Assembly (NCBI RefSeq): GCF_900156045.1
Contig: NZ_FTMX01000001.1
Span: 496,001-560,000 of the forward strand
DNA: 64,000 nucleotides
Reading direction: 5' to 3'
Source of the DNA: Peribacillus simplex
Lineage (GTDB): Bacteria; Bacillota; Bacilli; Bacillales; DSM-1321
The stretch's first letter is position 1, and every line of letters starts with the position of its first letter. Made by a program: the position numbers and the translations under genes. Of this stretch, positions 34,440 to 43,774 are shown piece after piece. A model generated the notes under the pieces. That model had not been told where the DNA came from, ran no database searches, and saw only the letters and a list, made by a program, of their open reading frames with translations.

Positions 34440-35369
34440 ATGAATAAAACAGTATATGGAGTATATGAATCAAATGCAGAAGTGATCCAGGCAATCAATG
34501 CACTTAAGGCAAAGGGCTTTGAAGGGGACGATATCACGGTCGTCGCAGACAAGGAAGAAACATTGGATTTCACGAATACCCAACGTGAAACGGATGTTCA
34601 TACCATGACGAATGTTCCTAATGACGAATCATTTATGGACAAGGTGGCACGTTTCTTCATGCCGGATGATACGGCAGACCTTTCAACAAGATTGGCGAAT
34701 GCAGGCCTTTCGAATAGTGAAGCGGCTGAACATGTCTTTGATGTAGAAAATGGAAAAGTCCTGGTTCTGGTAGAAGAAGGTGAAGGCCATCTTGGTACGG
34801 CAAGAGATAAATTCACGACCGGGAATATGGATGCTGCCGCTACACGGCTTGATACAAATTCCACTAACCAACTATACAATGGCACTGAAAAAACCGATGC
34901 ATTAAATAAGGAAGATGTTTATGGAGTCAACGGACAAGGCCGTGAATTGACAGAAGATGAAAGGACGCTTAAACTTCGTGAAGAACAGTTGAACATTGAC
35001 AAAGAAAGAGTTCAGACAGGAGAAGTCGTCATTAACAAAGAAGTCAATGAACAGCATAAAACGATTAATGTCCCTGTTGAACACGAAGAAGTGACAGTCG
35101 AGCATAGATCAGTTTCCGGACGTGAATCGGATCTGGAAGCTGGAAGCATTGAAGATGGGGAAACATTACGGATCCCCGTAGTTGAAGAAAAATTGGAAGT
35201 TTCGAAAAAACCGGTCGTCACAGATGAAATTGTCATCAAGAAGCATGCTGTACAAGAAACGGAACAAGTTCAGGATACTCTTAAAAAGGAAGATATCCAC
35301 CTTGATAGTACAGATGAATCGATCGTAAATGAGAAAAAGGCAGCTGAACGTAGAACTGACCGCTTCTAA
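34440..35369 (+). CDS. General stress protein: GSP17M-like N-terminus plus DUF2382 (YsnF-like)
   Basis: 309 aa. Residues 1-100 are a YflT/GSP17M-like domain (KTVYGVYESNAEVIQAINALKAKGFEGDDITVVADKEE, described by region). A Thr/Asn-rich linker (about 110-165) and a DUF2382 domain (about 175-300) follow; in the latter REEQLNIDKERVQTGEVVI, VPVEHEEVTVEHR and ETLRIPVVEEKLEVSKKPVV repeat a beta-strand pattern. Soluble and strongly acidic. Expressed from a sigma-B promoter. DUF2382 proteins are stress-induced in firmicutes, deinococci and cyanobacteria; their activity is unknown. AAGGAGG precedes the ATG. Confidence 0.85.
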   Translation: MNKTVYGVYESNAEVIQAINALKAKGFEGDDITVVADKEETLDFTNTQRETDVHTMTNVPNDESFMDKVARFFMPDDTADLSTRLANAGLSNSEAAEHVFDVENGKVLVLVEEGEGHLGTARDKFTTGNMDAAATRLDTNSTNQLYNGTEKTDALNKEDVYGVNGQGRELTEDERTLKLREEQLNIDKERVQTGEVVINKEVNEQHKTINVPVEHEEVTVEHRSVSGRESDLEAGSIEDGETLRIPVVEEKLEVSKKPVVTDEIVIKKHAVQETEQVQDTLKKEDIHLDSTDESIVNEKKAAERRTDRF

Positions 35370-35382
35370 GGGTGAAGGAAAT

Positions 35383-35416
35383 AGCCTGCAGTTATTAAAA
35401 CTGCAGGCTTCTTTTG
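35383..35416 (+). terminator. Rho-independent terminator after first stress gene
   Basis: AGCCTGCAG and CTGCAGGCT pair perfectly around TTATTAAAA, followed by TCTTTTGGGTTTT. Confidence 0.8.
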
Positions 35417-35450
35417 GGTTTTAAAGACTCTAGGAAAGACAAACCTTTTT

Positions 35451-35475
35451 GTTTAATTGGCACCCATCAGGGTAT
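35451..35475 (+). promoter_or_regulatory. Sigma-B promoter of second stress gene
   Basis: GTTTAA, 13 bases, GGGTAT; 48 bases before the start. Same spacing and -35 as the promoter at 34360. Confidence 0.8.
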
Positions 35476-35522
35476 AAATACACATAAGAAGAAATATCGG
35501 AATAATAGGAGGAGGAAGATGG

Positions 35523-36335
35523 ATGGGCAAAACATTATATGGTGTTTTTAATACGGAAAGAGAAATAATCCAGGCTATTCAATCCCTCAAAGAAAAGGGG
35601 GTCCATGAAGGGGAAATAACGGTAATGGCTGATAAGAAAGAAGATTTGGATTTCGTCAATCAAAAGCGTGATCCGGATGTCGACGTCGTTACTAACTCTA
35701 GCGAGGATTCCTTCATTGATAAGATGAAACACTTCTTCCTGAATGAGGGTTCTGAAGATATAAGGAACCAACTAGGTGAGTTAGGGCTTGCCGATAGTGA
35801 AGCCACCGCTTATATAAATGAAGTGGAGGCTGGAAAATTCCTGATTCTTTTAGATGAATCTGAAACCGTATCAACACGGGAGAGCTTAACTGCCAATCGC
35901 AGCGAGGATACGGACGATCCTGTAGAGAATCCGCTTAAAACTGGGGTGGTGAACAATCCGGATCCGAACCTTTTTCCTGAAACAACAGCAAATGCCTATC
36001 AAACAGGGGAAGTGGAAGCACAGCCAGGAAGAAGCGAAGAACTTCATGGGAATTCTGCGAACATCTTTGAAAATGAAGAGCTGGATACAAAGCGAGCTCA
36101 AGAAAAGGAAATCTGGGGGAACTCCACAGAAAAATTCAAGAAGAAAAAACCAGGGGACCATGAAGGAACACTAGCAAGCGACCCTCATGAAGACCCGTTT
36201 TCTGCCGATACTGACAAAGCCCTGGATTCTCAAGGCTCACTGGATCGGAGTGTGAGCCCGAATGCCAGCGGACAGCAAGAGGAAGGCTTGCAGGATGAAT
36301 ACATCAAAAATCGAATAAATACCGACAATCTGTAA
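35523..36335 (+). CDS. General stress protein with GSP17M-like domain and disordered tail
   Basis: 270 aa. Residues 1-100 are paralogous to the N-termini of the flanking stress genes (KTLYGVFNTEREIIQAIQSLKEKG, then DITV-like EITVMADKKEDLDF, and FIDKMKHFFLNEG). The remaining 170 residues are low in hydrophobics and rich in Glu, Asp, Asn and Gly, with no domain I know, and are probably disordered, perhaps a protective hydrophilin-like tail (inference). GGAGGAGG precedes the ATG. Own sigma-B promoter and terminator. Confidence 0.8.
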   Translation: MGKTLYGVFNTEREIIQAIQSLKEKGVHEGEITVMADKKEDLDFVNQKRDPDVDVVTNSSEDSFIDKMKHFFLNEGSEDIRNQLGELGLADSEATAYINEVEAGKFLILLDESETVSTRESLTANRSEDTDDPVENPLKTGVVNNPDPNLFPETTANAYQTGEVEAQPGRSEELHGNSANIFENEELDTKRAQEKEIWGNSTEKFKKKKPGDHEGTLASDPHEDPFSADTDKALDSQGSLDRSVSPNASGQQEEGLQDEYIKNRINTDNL

Positions 36336-36369
36336 TACGCAAAATCATAGCCTGCACAAGGCTGTTCAG

Positions 36370-36415
36370 ACTGCGGACAAACTAGATGAAAATCGAGTTT
36401 GTCTGCAGTTTCTTT
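36370..36415 (+). terminator. Rho-independent terminator after second stress gene
   Basis: ACTGCGGACAAACT and AGTTTGTCTGCAGT pair with one wobble over 14 bp, followed by TTCTTT. Confidence 0.8.
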
Positions 36416-36534
36416 ATGCTTGTGAAATTTGGACGTTGCTTTCCGCGGGGTCTCCCTTTGATGGAAATCATAAGAAGGATATATTTTCCCAACCCTTTTT
36501 ATCTGCAAACTGAACCATGTTGTTTTTATTTAAA

Positions 36535-36753
36535 GGCTCTTTTCGTTAAGATTGTTGTTTTTAAACGAGACTATTTAAGATTGATTGGAGTGGAAGTGCG
36601 AGACTCCTGCGGGAGCAGCGGGACAGGTGAAGACCCCACAGGCGTTTACGCCGAGGAGGCTCACCGCCCGCCCCGCGGAAAGCGAGCATCTGGAGGGGAA
36701 ATCAACCACACCGATTTACTTGGTAAATAACAACAAAGTATGCGTAAACAGCC
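36535..36753 (+). repeat. 219-bp MITE-like repeat, copy 2
   Basis: The same 219-bp length and nearly the same sequence as 18688-18906. The central GC-rich part differs by a few substitutions and one inserted A; the AT-rich outer arms differ more. Left end GGCTCTTTTCG, right end CGTAAACAGCC. Flanks are TATTTAAA (36527-36534) and TATTAAAA (36754-36761), 7 of 8 identical, as for an aged target duplication. It sits between the second stress gene's terminator and the third gene's promoter, in the same orientation as copy 1. Confidence 0.8.
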
Positions 36754-36811
36754 TATTAAAAAAACCTTTAGGCAAAGGGTTAGTCAGGAATTCTCAATGG
36801 ACTATTTGCTT

Positions 36812-36836
36812 GTTTATTGTTAAAGCTGCAAGGTAT
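36812..36836 (+). promoter_or_regulatory. Probable sigma-B promoter of third stress gene
   Basis: GTTTAT, 13 bases, AGGTAT: the same spacing as the two sigma-B promoters upstream, but with two departures from consensus. It lies 51 bases before the start. Confidence 0.6.
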
Positions 36837-36886
36837 AATGACAAAGGTATTTTATTTTAAGTAGAGTAACAAGGAGGGGGAGAAAC

Positions 36887-37270
36887 ATGGAAAAAAACGT
36901 ATATGGTGTTTTTGACTCTATTCCAGAACTACTTGCTGCAATTCAAGACTTAAAAGCTAAAGGCGTATCTGGCACCCAAATGACAGTAGCAGCTAATATA
37001 AAAAATGATGTGCAGCTTGGAAATGAACATACGGATATCCTGATCATCGCCAATCAGGATAAGGAGGACACTCTTTTTCTAAGAATCTTCCACTACTTCA
37101 CAGATGAAGGATCTGGAGATTTACGCAGCTTTTTCACGAAATACGGCTACTCTTATGATGAGACAAAAGCGATGCTTGAAGAAGTGAGCGCAAAAAAATT
37201 CATCTTGCTGCTTGAGGAAGAAGTCTCCATCGAAGAACTGAAGGCTTGCGAAGCGAAATCAAAAAAATAA
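36887..37270 (+). CDS. Short general stress protein, GSP17M-like domain only
   Basis: 127 aa, consisting only of the domain shared by the two longer stress proteins: NVYGVFDSIPELLAAIQDLKAKG, FLRIFHYFTDEGSGDLRSFF and KKFILLLEEEVSIEE. Soluble and acidic. AAGGAGGGGG before the ATG. It ends 16 bases before the 3' end of convergent sspI, sharing a bidirectional terminator. With 34440 and 35523 it forms a three-gene paralogous set with progressively different C-termini. Confidence 0.8.
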   Translation: MEKNVYGVFDSIPELLAAIQDLKAKGVSGTQMTVAANIKNDVQLGNEHTDILIIANQDKEDTLFLRIFHYFTDEGSGDLRSFFTKYGYSYDETKAMLEEVSAKKFILLLEEEVSIEELKACEAKSKK

Positions 37271-37297
37271 CAGCCTCTGAAGGCTGTTATTTTTTTA
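37262..37297. terminator. Bidirectional terminator between third stress gene and sspI
   Basis: AAAATAACAGCC and GGCTGTTATTTT pair with A and T runs on both sides. It overlaps the 3' ends of both genes. Confidence 0.85.
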
Positions 37298-37496
37298 ATC
37301 CTGATTCGAGGGCAGTGATCATTTCCTGTTTTTCCTGCTCAGATGAATTTTGCCAGATGACCTCGAATAATACTCCCAATCCAGGAAGCATTTTTTCCTC
37401 GCCATTTTGTATGGCATCGACAATCGTGTCTTCCAGCTGCTCTTGCGAATTTCCAGATACATTTTGGATGATCGCATTACGTAAGTTTAAATTCAT
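37287..37496 (-). CDS. sspI: Small acid-soluble spore protein SspI
   Basis: 69 aa, beginning [20 protein letters not shown] and ending [12 protein letters not shown], characteristic of the minor SASP SspI (YsfA), packed in the forespore core. The position between glcDF/ysfB and ysgA matches B. subtilis. GAGGAGGAAT precedes the ATG on the minus strand. A forespore sigma-G promoter is expected but I could not place one with confidence. Confidence 0.93.
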   Translation of the reverse strand: MNLNLRNAIIQNVSGNSQEQLEDTIVDAIQNGEEKMLPGLGVLFEVIWQNSSEQEKQEMITALESGLKK

Positions 37497-37618
37497 AATT
37501 ATTCCTCCTCTAACACATAATGACTGACATTAATAGCATTTCACAAACTCGCATGCAATATGTATGTGAATTGCGTTATAATAGGAAAATCAGTGTGAAG
37601 TTAAAGGAGCGTTTACCC

Positions 37619-38377
37619 TTGAAATATATCGAATCCGTAAAAAACCCGCAAGTTAAGCAATGGAAAAAACTTTTGACGAAAAAAGAACGAGATAAAACCG
37701 GTAAATATTTAGTCGAGGGTTTTCACCTAGTTGAAGAAGCTTTAAAAGAAGAAATCGTCTTGGAAGTGATCATCAATGAAGAAACTGAAATGCCTGCCCA
37801 TTTTAAAGTGGAAGGCACAGAGCTCATTTATGTGAAAAATGATATTATGAAGGCGATTTGTGATACCGAAGCCCCGCAGGGAATTGCTGCGGTTTGTGAA
37901 CAGAAATCAACGAGCATGGCGTCCATCAATCCGGATAAACTATTGTTGATCGATGCCGTACAAGATCCGGGGAATATTGGAACGATGATCAGGACAGCGG
38001 ATGCAGCTGGAATCGATGCGGTCATACTTGGTGAAGGGTGTGCTGACTTGTATAATCCCAAAGTGGTCCGTTCGACGCAAGGGAGCCTCTTTCATATGCC
38101 TGTCATCAAAGGGAACCTTTTCGAAATCATCGATGAACTGAAGGAAAGCGGCACACCGGTATATGGCACGGCATTAGAAGGCGCATCGCCATTTGAAGAA
38201 GTGGAAAAGTCTTCCCGGTTTGCCCTGCTGGTCGGTAATGAAGGCCAAGGAGTATCGAAGGAATTACTGGATAAAACGACTAAAAACCTTTATATTCCCA
38301 TCTACGGAAAAAGCGAATCATTGAATGTGGGGATCGCTGCCGGGATATTAATGTACTATTTACGAAAATCGATTTGA
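37619..38377 (+). CDS. TrmH/SpoU-family RNA methyltransferase (YsgA)
   Basis: SAM-dependent 2'-O-ribose RNA methyltransferase, 252 aa. The N-terminal substrate-binding domain (KNPQVKQWKKLLTKKERDKTGKYLVEG) is followed by the SPOUT knot with motif 1 DAVQDPGNIGTMIRTADAAG (about 116-135), LLVGNEGQGVSKELL and the knot tail YGKSESLNVGIAAGI. The open frame extends 33 codons upstream, but AAAGGAG lies 9 bases before the TTG at 37619 and the protein then matches YsgA length. Specific rRNA target unknown. Confidence 0.9.
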   Translation: MKYIESVKNPQVKQWKKLLTKKERDKTGKYLVEGFHLVEEALKEEIVLEVIINEETEMPAHFKVEGTELIYVKNDIMKAICDTEAPQGIAAVCEQKSTSMASINPDKLLLIDAVQDPGNIGTMIRTADAAGIDAVILGEGCADLYNPKVVRSTQGSLFHMPVIKGNLFEIIDELKESGTPVYGTALEGASPFEEVEKSSRFALLVGNEGQGVSKELLDKTTKNLYIPIYGKSESLNVGIAAGILMYYLRKSI

Positions 38378-38402
38378 AACGGCGGAAGAATTATAATATA
38401 AT
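38374..38402 (+). promoter_or_regulatory. Sigma-A promoter of the pheST leader
   Basis: TTGAAA (38374-38379) and TATAAT (38397-38402) with a 17-base spacer. The -35 overlaps the stop codon of the upstream methyltransferase gene. Confidence 0.75.
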
Positions 38403-38420
38403 AAAACAGAATTTTATAAT

Positions 38421-38680
38421 GAAAACAACGATGACAAAGAGTAGTAGCTTAAGTTAACCATATCCAGGGAAAAGATGCCTTGACTGAAAGCATTTTTATG
38501 GCACTGCTTAAGGGAATTCACCTTTCGAGTTGGCATTGGGAAGACATGATGTCCGAAAAATGTTCCGGTGAAGAGCCGTTATTTTTAATGAAGTGAGTGC
38601 TGAAGTTTTTTTTCGTGCACTAATAAGGGTGGTACCGCGATACATAAACCTCGTCCCTTTAGGGATTGGGGTTTTTTTGT
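38421..38680 (+). promoter_or_regulatory. T-box leader (phenylalanine) of pheST
   Basis: Specifier TTC at 38517-38519 in the context GGGAA-TTC-ACCT, decoding Phe. The T-box AGGGTGGTACCGCG is at 38626-38639. A terminator (AACCTCGTCCCT/GGGATTGGGGTT plus T run) lies at 38646-38678. Uncharged tRNA-Phe would favour the antiterminator and pheST transcription. Confidence 0.94.
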
Positions 38681-38719
38681 GTTCATTTTTACAAAAGGAA
38701 AATAAAGGAGGAAGACATG

Positions 38720-39760
38720 ATGCAGGAACGTTTACTAGAACTGCAGGAAGAAGCGTTGCAAAAAGTTGCCGCCGCTTCCGAATTAAAAGAACTGAATGAA
38801 GTCCGAGTTGCTTATTTAGGGAAAAAAGGGCCAATCACTGAGGTATTGCGCGGCATGGGTAAATTATCTGCCGAAGAACGCCCGAAAATCGGGGCACTTG
38901 CCAATGATGTACGGGAAGCGATAGCAACAAAGATCGAGGAAAAACAAAAAGCACTTGAAACTGCGGCAGTCAATGCAAAGCTAGCAACTGAAACGATTGA
39001 CGTCACACTTCCTGGACGTCCGGTTAACAAGGGGAATCTACACCCATTAACACGTGTCGTGGAAGAAATCGAAGACTTATTCATCGGTATGGGTTATACC
39101 GTTGCGGAAGGTCCTGAAGTTGAAAGCGACTACTACAACTTCGAGGCACTTAACTTGCCAAAAAGCCATCCGGCACGTGATATGCAGGATTCCTTTTATA
39201 TAACGGATGAAATCCTGATGCGTACGCACACTTCACCTGTTCAAGCCAGAACGATGGAAAAACATAAAGGTCAAGGTCCTGTTAAAATCATTTGCCCAGG
39301 AAAAGTATATCGCCGTGATAACGATGATGCGACACACTCCCATCAATTCCAGCAAATTGAGGGCTTGGTCATCGATGAGAACATCAGCATGAGCGACCTG
39401 AAAGGAACGCTGGACGTATTTGCGAAAAAAGTATTCGGGCAAGACCGTGAAATCCGTCTTCGTCCAAGTTTCTTCCCATTTACGGAGCCTTCCGTCGAAG
39501 TGGACATTTCTTGTAAAATCTGTGGTGGTAATGGCTGCAGCGTATGTAAACAAACAGGCTGGATCGAAGTGCTTGGCGGCGGGATCGTTCATCCGAACGT
39601 CCTTGAAATGGCTGGCTTCGATTCCAAGAAATACTCTGGATTCGCATTTGGAATCGGCGTGGAACGGATTGCCATGTTGAAGTACGGTGTGGATGATATC
39701 CGTCATTTCTATACGAATGATGTTCGATTCTTAAAACAATTCAACCATCACGAAGCATAA
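38720..39760 (+). CDS. pheS: Phenylalanine--tRNA ligase alpha subunit
   Basis: Catalytic alpha subunit of the alpha2-beta2 class II synthetase. 346 aa from the ATG at 38720 (an ATG at 38717 is adjacent); AAAGGAGGA lies upstream, and the longer open frame runs back through the T-box terminator. An N-terminal coiled coil (about 1-85) is followed by the class II motifs: FDD-like [12 protein letters not shown], motif 2 [19 protein letters not shown] and motif 3 [18 protein letters not shown] Cys cluster ([12 protein letters not shown]) near the C-terminus is usual in Bacillus. Confidence 0.97.
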   Translation: MQERLLELQEEALQKVAAASELKELNEVRVAYLGKKGPITEVLRGMGKLSAEERPKIGALANDVREAIATKIEEKQKALETAAVNAKLATETIDVTLPGRPVNKGNLHPLTRVVEEIEDLFIGMGYTVAEGPEVESDYYNFEALNLPKSHPARDMQDSFYITDEILMRTHTSPVQARTMEKHKGQGPVKIICPGKVYRRDNDDATHSHQFQQIEGLVIDENISMSDLKGTLDVFAKKVFGQDREIRLRPSFFPFTEPSVEVDISCKICGGNGCSVCKQTGWIEVLGGGIVHPNVLEMAGFDSKKYSGFAFGIGVERIAMLKYGVDDIRHFYTNDVRFLKQFNHHEA

Positions 39761-39788
39761 ATTTTTATTTTAAAAAGGAGGACCTACC

Positions 39789-42203
39789 ATGTTTGTGTCA
39801 TATAAATGGTTACAAGATTATGTTGACCTTTCAGGCATCAATGCGACGGAGCTAGCTGACAAAATCACGAAAAGCGGCATTGAGGTTGAAGGGGTGGAAA
39901 AGAAAAGTGAAGGGCTAAAAGGGGTCGTCATCGGGCATGTCATTGAACGTGAACAGCATCCAAATGCGGATAAATTGAATAAATGCCAAGTTGATATCGG
40001 GGCCGAAAATCCCGTTCAGATCATCTGTGGAGCACCGAATGTCGATAAAGGCCAAAAAGTCGCAGTCGCTACTGTTGGCGCAGTCCTTCCAGGTAATTTC
40101 AAAATCAAGAAAGCAAAACTTCGTGGAGAGGAATCGCACGGAATGATTTGCTCGCTTCAGGAATTGGGCTTCGAATCCAAGCTCGTTTCAAAGGATTATG
40201 CTACAGGTATCTTCGTCTTCCCTAATGATGTGGAAGTAGGGAAAGATGCATTGGAGGAACTTGGTTTAAGTGATGAAGTGCTTGAACTTGGGCTGACCCC
40301 AAACCGTTCCGACGCATTGAGCATGCTTGGTGTTGCATACGAAGTGGGAGCCATTCTAGGCCGGGAAGTGAAATGGCCGGTTGTCGAGAAAGAAGAGGCA
40401 GCTGAAAAAGCAACTGATTATATCAGTGTCAAAGTTGAAGCGAAAGAAGATAACCCGATATACATTGCTAAAATCATCAAGGATGTTAAGATCGGACCCT
40501 CACCGCTTTGGATGCAGACTAGGTTGATGTCTGCAGGTATCCGACCTCATAATAATGTGGTGGATATCACGAACTACATTTTACTTGAATACGGCCAACC
40601 GCTCCATGCCTTTGATTATGACCGCTTTGGTTCAAAGGAAATCGTCATCCGCAGAGCGAAGGATGCTGAAAAAATCGTAACATTGGATGAAGCGGAACGC
40701 ACTTTGACACCTGACCATTTAGTGATCACAAATGGCAGCGAGCCTGTAGCGATAGCTGGTGTGATGGGCGGAGCGGATTCCGAAGTGAAAAATGATACGA
40801 CGAACATCATTATTGAAAGTGCATATTTTGCAGGTACAGTAGTTCGTAAAGCTTCAAAGGACCATGGATTACGCAGTGAAGCTAGTGCCCGCTTTGAAAA
40901 AGGTGTTGACCCGGCCCGTGTACGTGAAGCTGGAGAACGTGCTGCACAATTGATTGCACAATATGCAGGCGGAACAGTCCTACAAGGAGCAGCAGAAGTT
41001 GACGAATTGACAATGGAACCTGCGGTCATTAGCATCACTCTTGAAAAAATCAACACACTTCTTGGAACAAGCATGACTGTATCGGTTGTGGAATCGATCT
41101 TCAAACGTCTGCAATTTGGCGTTGAACTTGACAATGAAACATTCACGATCACAGTCCCGACACGCCGTGGTGATATTACGATTGAAGCTGATTTAGTCGA
41201 AGAGGCTGCACGTTTATATGGATACGATAACATTCCCGCTACACTGCCAATTGGTTCTGCTACCCCAGGCCAATTGACTGACTATCAAATTAAACGGCGG
41301 AAAGCACGCCGTACATTTGAAGGCGCAGGCCTTTATCAAGCGGTGACCTATTCACTGACAAGCCAGGAAAAAGCGTCCCAATTCGCATTGGAAGCAAGAG
41401 AATCCATTCGATTAGCTATGCCAATGAGTGAAGAAAGAAGCCAGCTGCGTTTAAGCATCGTGCCTCAATTGCTGGAAGTCGTGAAATATAACAACGCCCG
41501 CCAAATTGATTCACTGGCACTGTATGAAATCGGTTCGGTATTCTTTAAGCGTGACGAACAAGAACTGCCTGAAGAAAAAGAACATATTGCTGGAGCAATC
41601 ACCGGTCTATGGGAGTCACATCTATGGCAAGGTGAAAAGAAACCAGTCGATTTCTTTGTAGCCAAAGGCGTGATCGAAGCATTGTTCGACACACTTGGAT
41701 TAGCTGATCAAATCAGTTATCGCCAAGCGGAAATTAACGACATGCATCCAGGACGGACAGCGGAAGTACTATTGAATGGTAATGTGATCGGCTTTATCGG
41801 CCAAGTGCACCCAACTGTCCAAAAAGACTTGGATATTAAAGAAACATACATTTTCGAACTTTCCTTAAAAGCATTGGCCGAAGCCGAAGTCGCGCCGATT
41901 GCTTACCAAACAATTCCGCGCTATCCATCAACCACACGCGATATCGCGCTAGTTGTGGATCAAGCTACGAAAGCCGGGGACATTCAGGATATTATTGAAG
42001 AAGCCGGTGGCAAACTGCTGAAAGAAGTAAGCATCTTCGACTTATACGAAGGTGAAAGAATGGAGGAAGGCAAGAAATCCATCGCCTACTCACTGAAATA
42101 CTTCGACCCGGAACGAACTCTAACGGACGAGGACATTACAAAAGCACATGATAAAGTTCTTGAAGCCGTTAAAGAAAAAGCTGGCGCAGAACTAAGAGGA
42201 TAA
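39789..42203 (+). CDS. pheT: Phenylalanine--tRNA ligase beta subunit
   Basis: 804 aa. An N-terminal tRNA-binding OB domain (about 40-150), B1 and B5 domains, the B3/B4 editing module that clears Tyr-tRNA-Phe, a catalytically dead class II core, and a C-terminal anticodon-binding ferredoxin-like domain (about 710-803, [13 protein letters not shown]). AAAAGGAGGACC precedes the ATG. Co-transcribed with pheS (28-base gap), followed by a terminator and then a tandem repeat array. Confidence 0.97.
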   Translation: MFVSYKWLQDYVDLSGINATELADKITKSGIEVEGVEKKSEGLKGVVIGHVIEREQHPNADKLNKCQVDIGAENPVQIICGAPNVDKGQKVAVATVGAVLPGNFKIKKAKLRGEESHGMICSLQELGFESKLVSKDYATGIFVFPNDVEVGKDALEELGLSDEVLELGLTPNRSDALSMLGVAYEVGAILGREVKWPVVEKEEAAEKATDYISVKVEAKEDNPIYIAKIIKDVKIGPSPLWMQTRLMSAGIRPHNNVVDITNYILLEYGQPLHAFDYDRFGSKEIVIRRAKDAEKIVTLDEAERTLTPDHLVITNGSEPVAIAGVMGGADSEVKNDTTNIIIESAYFAGTVVRKASKDHGLRSEASARFEKGVDPARVREAGERAAQLIAQYAGGTVLQGAAEVDELTMEPAVISITLEKINTLLGTSMTVSVVESIFKRLQFGVELDNETFTITVPTRRGDITIEADLVEEAARLYGYDNIPATLPIGSATPGQLTDYQIKRRKARRTFEGAGLYQAVTYSLTSQEKASQFALEARESIRLAMPMSEERSQLRLSIVPQLLEVVKYNNARQIDSLALYEIGSVFFKRDEQELPEEKEHIAGAITGLWESHLWQGEKKPVDFFVAKGVIEALFDTLGLADQISYRQAEINDMHPGRTAEVLLNGNVIGFIGQVHPTVQKDLDIKETYIFELSLKALAEAEVAPIAYQTIPRYPSTTRDIALVVDQATKAGDIQDIIEEAGGKLLKEVSIFDLYEGERMEEGKKSIAYSLKYFDPERTLTDEDITKAHDKVLEAVKEKAGAELRG

Positions 42204-42210
42204 AACCAAA

Positions 42211-42247
42211 AAGATAGCTCCCTGAATCATGAGGAGCTGTCTTTTTT
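42211..42247 (+). terminator. Rho-independent terminator after pheST
   Basis: AGATAGCTCC pairs with GGAGCTGTCT around CTGAATCATGA, followed by TTTTT. Confidence 0.85.
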
Positions 42248-42254
42248 GGATTTT

Positions 42255-42616
42255 ACGAGTAAAAGGCGTAAACTCACGAGTAAAACGTAAATTTACGAGT
42301 AAATGACGTGAACTTACGAGAAAAAGGTGTAAACTCACGAGTAAATGGCACAAACTCACGAGTAAAAGGCGTAAACTCACGAGTAAACGGTGAAACTCAT
42401 GAATAAAACGTAAATTTACGAGTAAAAGGCGTAAACTCACGAGTAAATGGTGTGAACTCACGAGTAAAAGGCGTGAACTCACGAGTAAACAGCGTAAATT
42501 CACAAGTAAAACGTAAACTCACGAGTAAATGGCACAAACTCACGAGTAAAAGGCGTAAACTCACGAGTAAACGGTGTAAACTCACGAGTAAAACGTAAAC
42601 TCACGAGAAAAAGGCG
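42255..42616. repeat. Tandem array of about 18 units of 21 bp (some 19-20 bp)
   Basis: Unit ACGAGTAAAAGGCGTAAACTC, varying mostly in the middle (AAGGCG, ATGGCA, ACGGTG, AACG). Shorter 19-bp units (ACGAGTAAAACGTAAACTC type) occur at units 2, 8, 13 and 17. The four-unit block 5-8 is repeated as 14-17, so growth occurred in blocks. There are no unique spacers, so it is not CRISPR. Because 21 is a multiple of three, all frames stay open on the minus strand and give heptapeptide repeats; I judge these not to be genes. It fills the space between convergent pheT and rnhC terminators. Confidence 0.92.
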
Positions 42617-42641
42617 GCTGTTCCGGAAGGTCAGCCGCTTT
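42606..42641 (-). terminator. Rho-independent terminator of rnhC
   Basis: Read on the minus strand, AGCGGCTGACC and the facing CAGCCGCC arm pair around TTCCGGAA, followed by TTTTT. Its 3' flank merges into the last repeat unit. Confidence 0.75.
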
Positions 42642-42644
42642 CTT

Positions 42645-43604
42645 CTATTTATGATATTTCTGTTGATATAGTCGCTTCGCTTTTTCTGTGTTGGCGAAGT
42701 GGGTTTTCGTGAATTCGTGTAATGAATCGATTCCTTTTTCATGAATCAATCTTGCGGCTGCTTCATCGACTGCAAATCCGGCACCTTTAGGGATTTTGAA
42801 TCCGGCTTTTTCACTCAGCAAGTCAAAGCGTTTGACGAATGCATATCGGGCCAGGATGGATGCGGCTGCAACGCCAAGATGAACGCCTTCCGCTTTTGTG
42901 CATAGATAGGTGGCATTAGCCTGGAATAGTTCTTGGCCTTTGAGGTAATTGAAAAATACCTCTGGTTGAGCGAATTGATCAATAAGAACCGCTTCCGCTT
43001 GCTCCGGCTGGATTTTTTGCATCAGATGCTTGATTGCTTGGTTATGGAGGAGTGCCTTCATTTTTCCTTGTGACATTCCCTTTGCCTGCAGCGCATTATA
43101 TTTCGGGTTGTCGCATGTAAGGAGGCTGAATGGCACGACATCCTTAATCTGTTTGGCAATTTCGATGATCTGTGGATCTTTCAGATTTTTGGAATCTTGG
43201 ACACCAAGCTCCTTCAATAGTGTAAGTTGCTCCTTTTTTGCATATACGGCTACGACGGTGATCGGGCCGAAATAGTCTCCTGTTCCGACCTCATCGGAGC
43301 CGATCACTGACATCGTTCCGATATTTGCAGGCGGCGAATATCGATGGGCCTTGACTGATGCAGAGGATGCCGTTTTTTTCTTTGGAGCGGCAGCAGTGGA
43401 TCCTTTTTGCCATTTTACCGCTTCTAGTTCGGCATTCTTACCTTGAAAAAGGACCTTCCCGGATTTATAGGCCGTCACCGTACATAGCGGCGGTTTTGCG
43501 GAAAAGATGCTCCCCGGCGGCAGCTTGGAAGCCAAGGATGAAGAGTAATGGGACTTCATCTCCTTTATTTGTTCAGGACTGATAAGTAAAACAACATGGG
43601 ACAT
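42645..43604 (-). CDS. rnhC: Ribonuclease HIII
   Basis: Cleaves RNA in RNA-DNA hybrids, helping remove primers and R-loops. 319 aa. The N-terminal TBP-like substrate-binding domain (about 1-85) and a Lys/Ala-rich linker precede the type 2 RNase H fold with catalytic GSDEVGTGDYFGPITV (about 104-119; the DE pair replaces the D-G-E order of RNase HII), CDNPKYNALQAKGMSQGKMKALLHNQAI region and a late Asp in EAVLIDQF. Convergent with pheT. The start overlaps no neighbour; TAGGAGCTAACCC lies upstream on the minus strand. Confidence 0.95.
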   Translation of the reverse strand: MSHVVLLISPEQIKEMKSHYSSSLASKLPPGSIFSAKPPLCTVTAYKSGKVLFQGKNAELEAVKWQKGSTAAAPKKKTASSASVKAHRYSPPANIGTMSVIGSDEVGTGDYFGPITVVAVYAKKEQLTLLKELGVQDSKNLKDPQIIEIAKQIKDVVPFSLLTCDNPKYNALQAKGMSQGKMKALLHNQAIKHLMQKIQPEQAEAVLIDQFAQPEVFFNYLKGQELFQANATYLCTKAEGVHLGVAAASILARYAFVKRFDLLSEKAGFKIPKGAGFAVDEAAARLIHEKGIDSLHEFTKTHFANTEKAKRLYQQKYHK

Positions 43605-43774
43605 AATGGGTTAGCTCCTAACTTCATTTTGTTTAAAGGTGATCATCTTCCTAAATCCGCTTTCGTTTGACAAATTATTGAAATTTTTATGCGAGAAATG
43701 ACGATGTACTCTCTTTCGTGACGAAAAACTTCATGATATGATAGAATTAGGATTGTTAGATTGGGGGCATCATT

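Noticed and set aside
40616-41233. 205-codon open frame antisense to pheT
   Set aside because: Shadow of a conserved synthetase gene without initiation signals.
42255-42616. CRISPR array
   Set aside because: Units are directly abutting with no unique spacers of regular length, and no cas genes are in the window.
42192-42742. Overlapping minus-strand open frames with Leu/Val- or Phe-Thr-Arg-rich heptapeptide repeats
   Set aside because: They arise because the 21-bp repeat unit keeps all frames open. They lack ribosome sites, overlap each other and the rnhC 3' end, and change frame with the 19-bp units.
43680-43720. TTGACA at about 43667 as zapA promoter
   Set aside because: No acceptable -10 lies 16-18 bases downstream; the zapA promoter remains unplaced.
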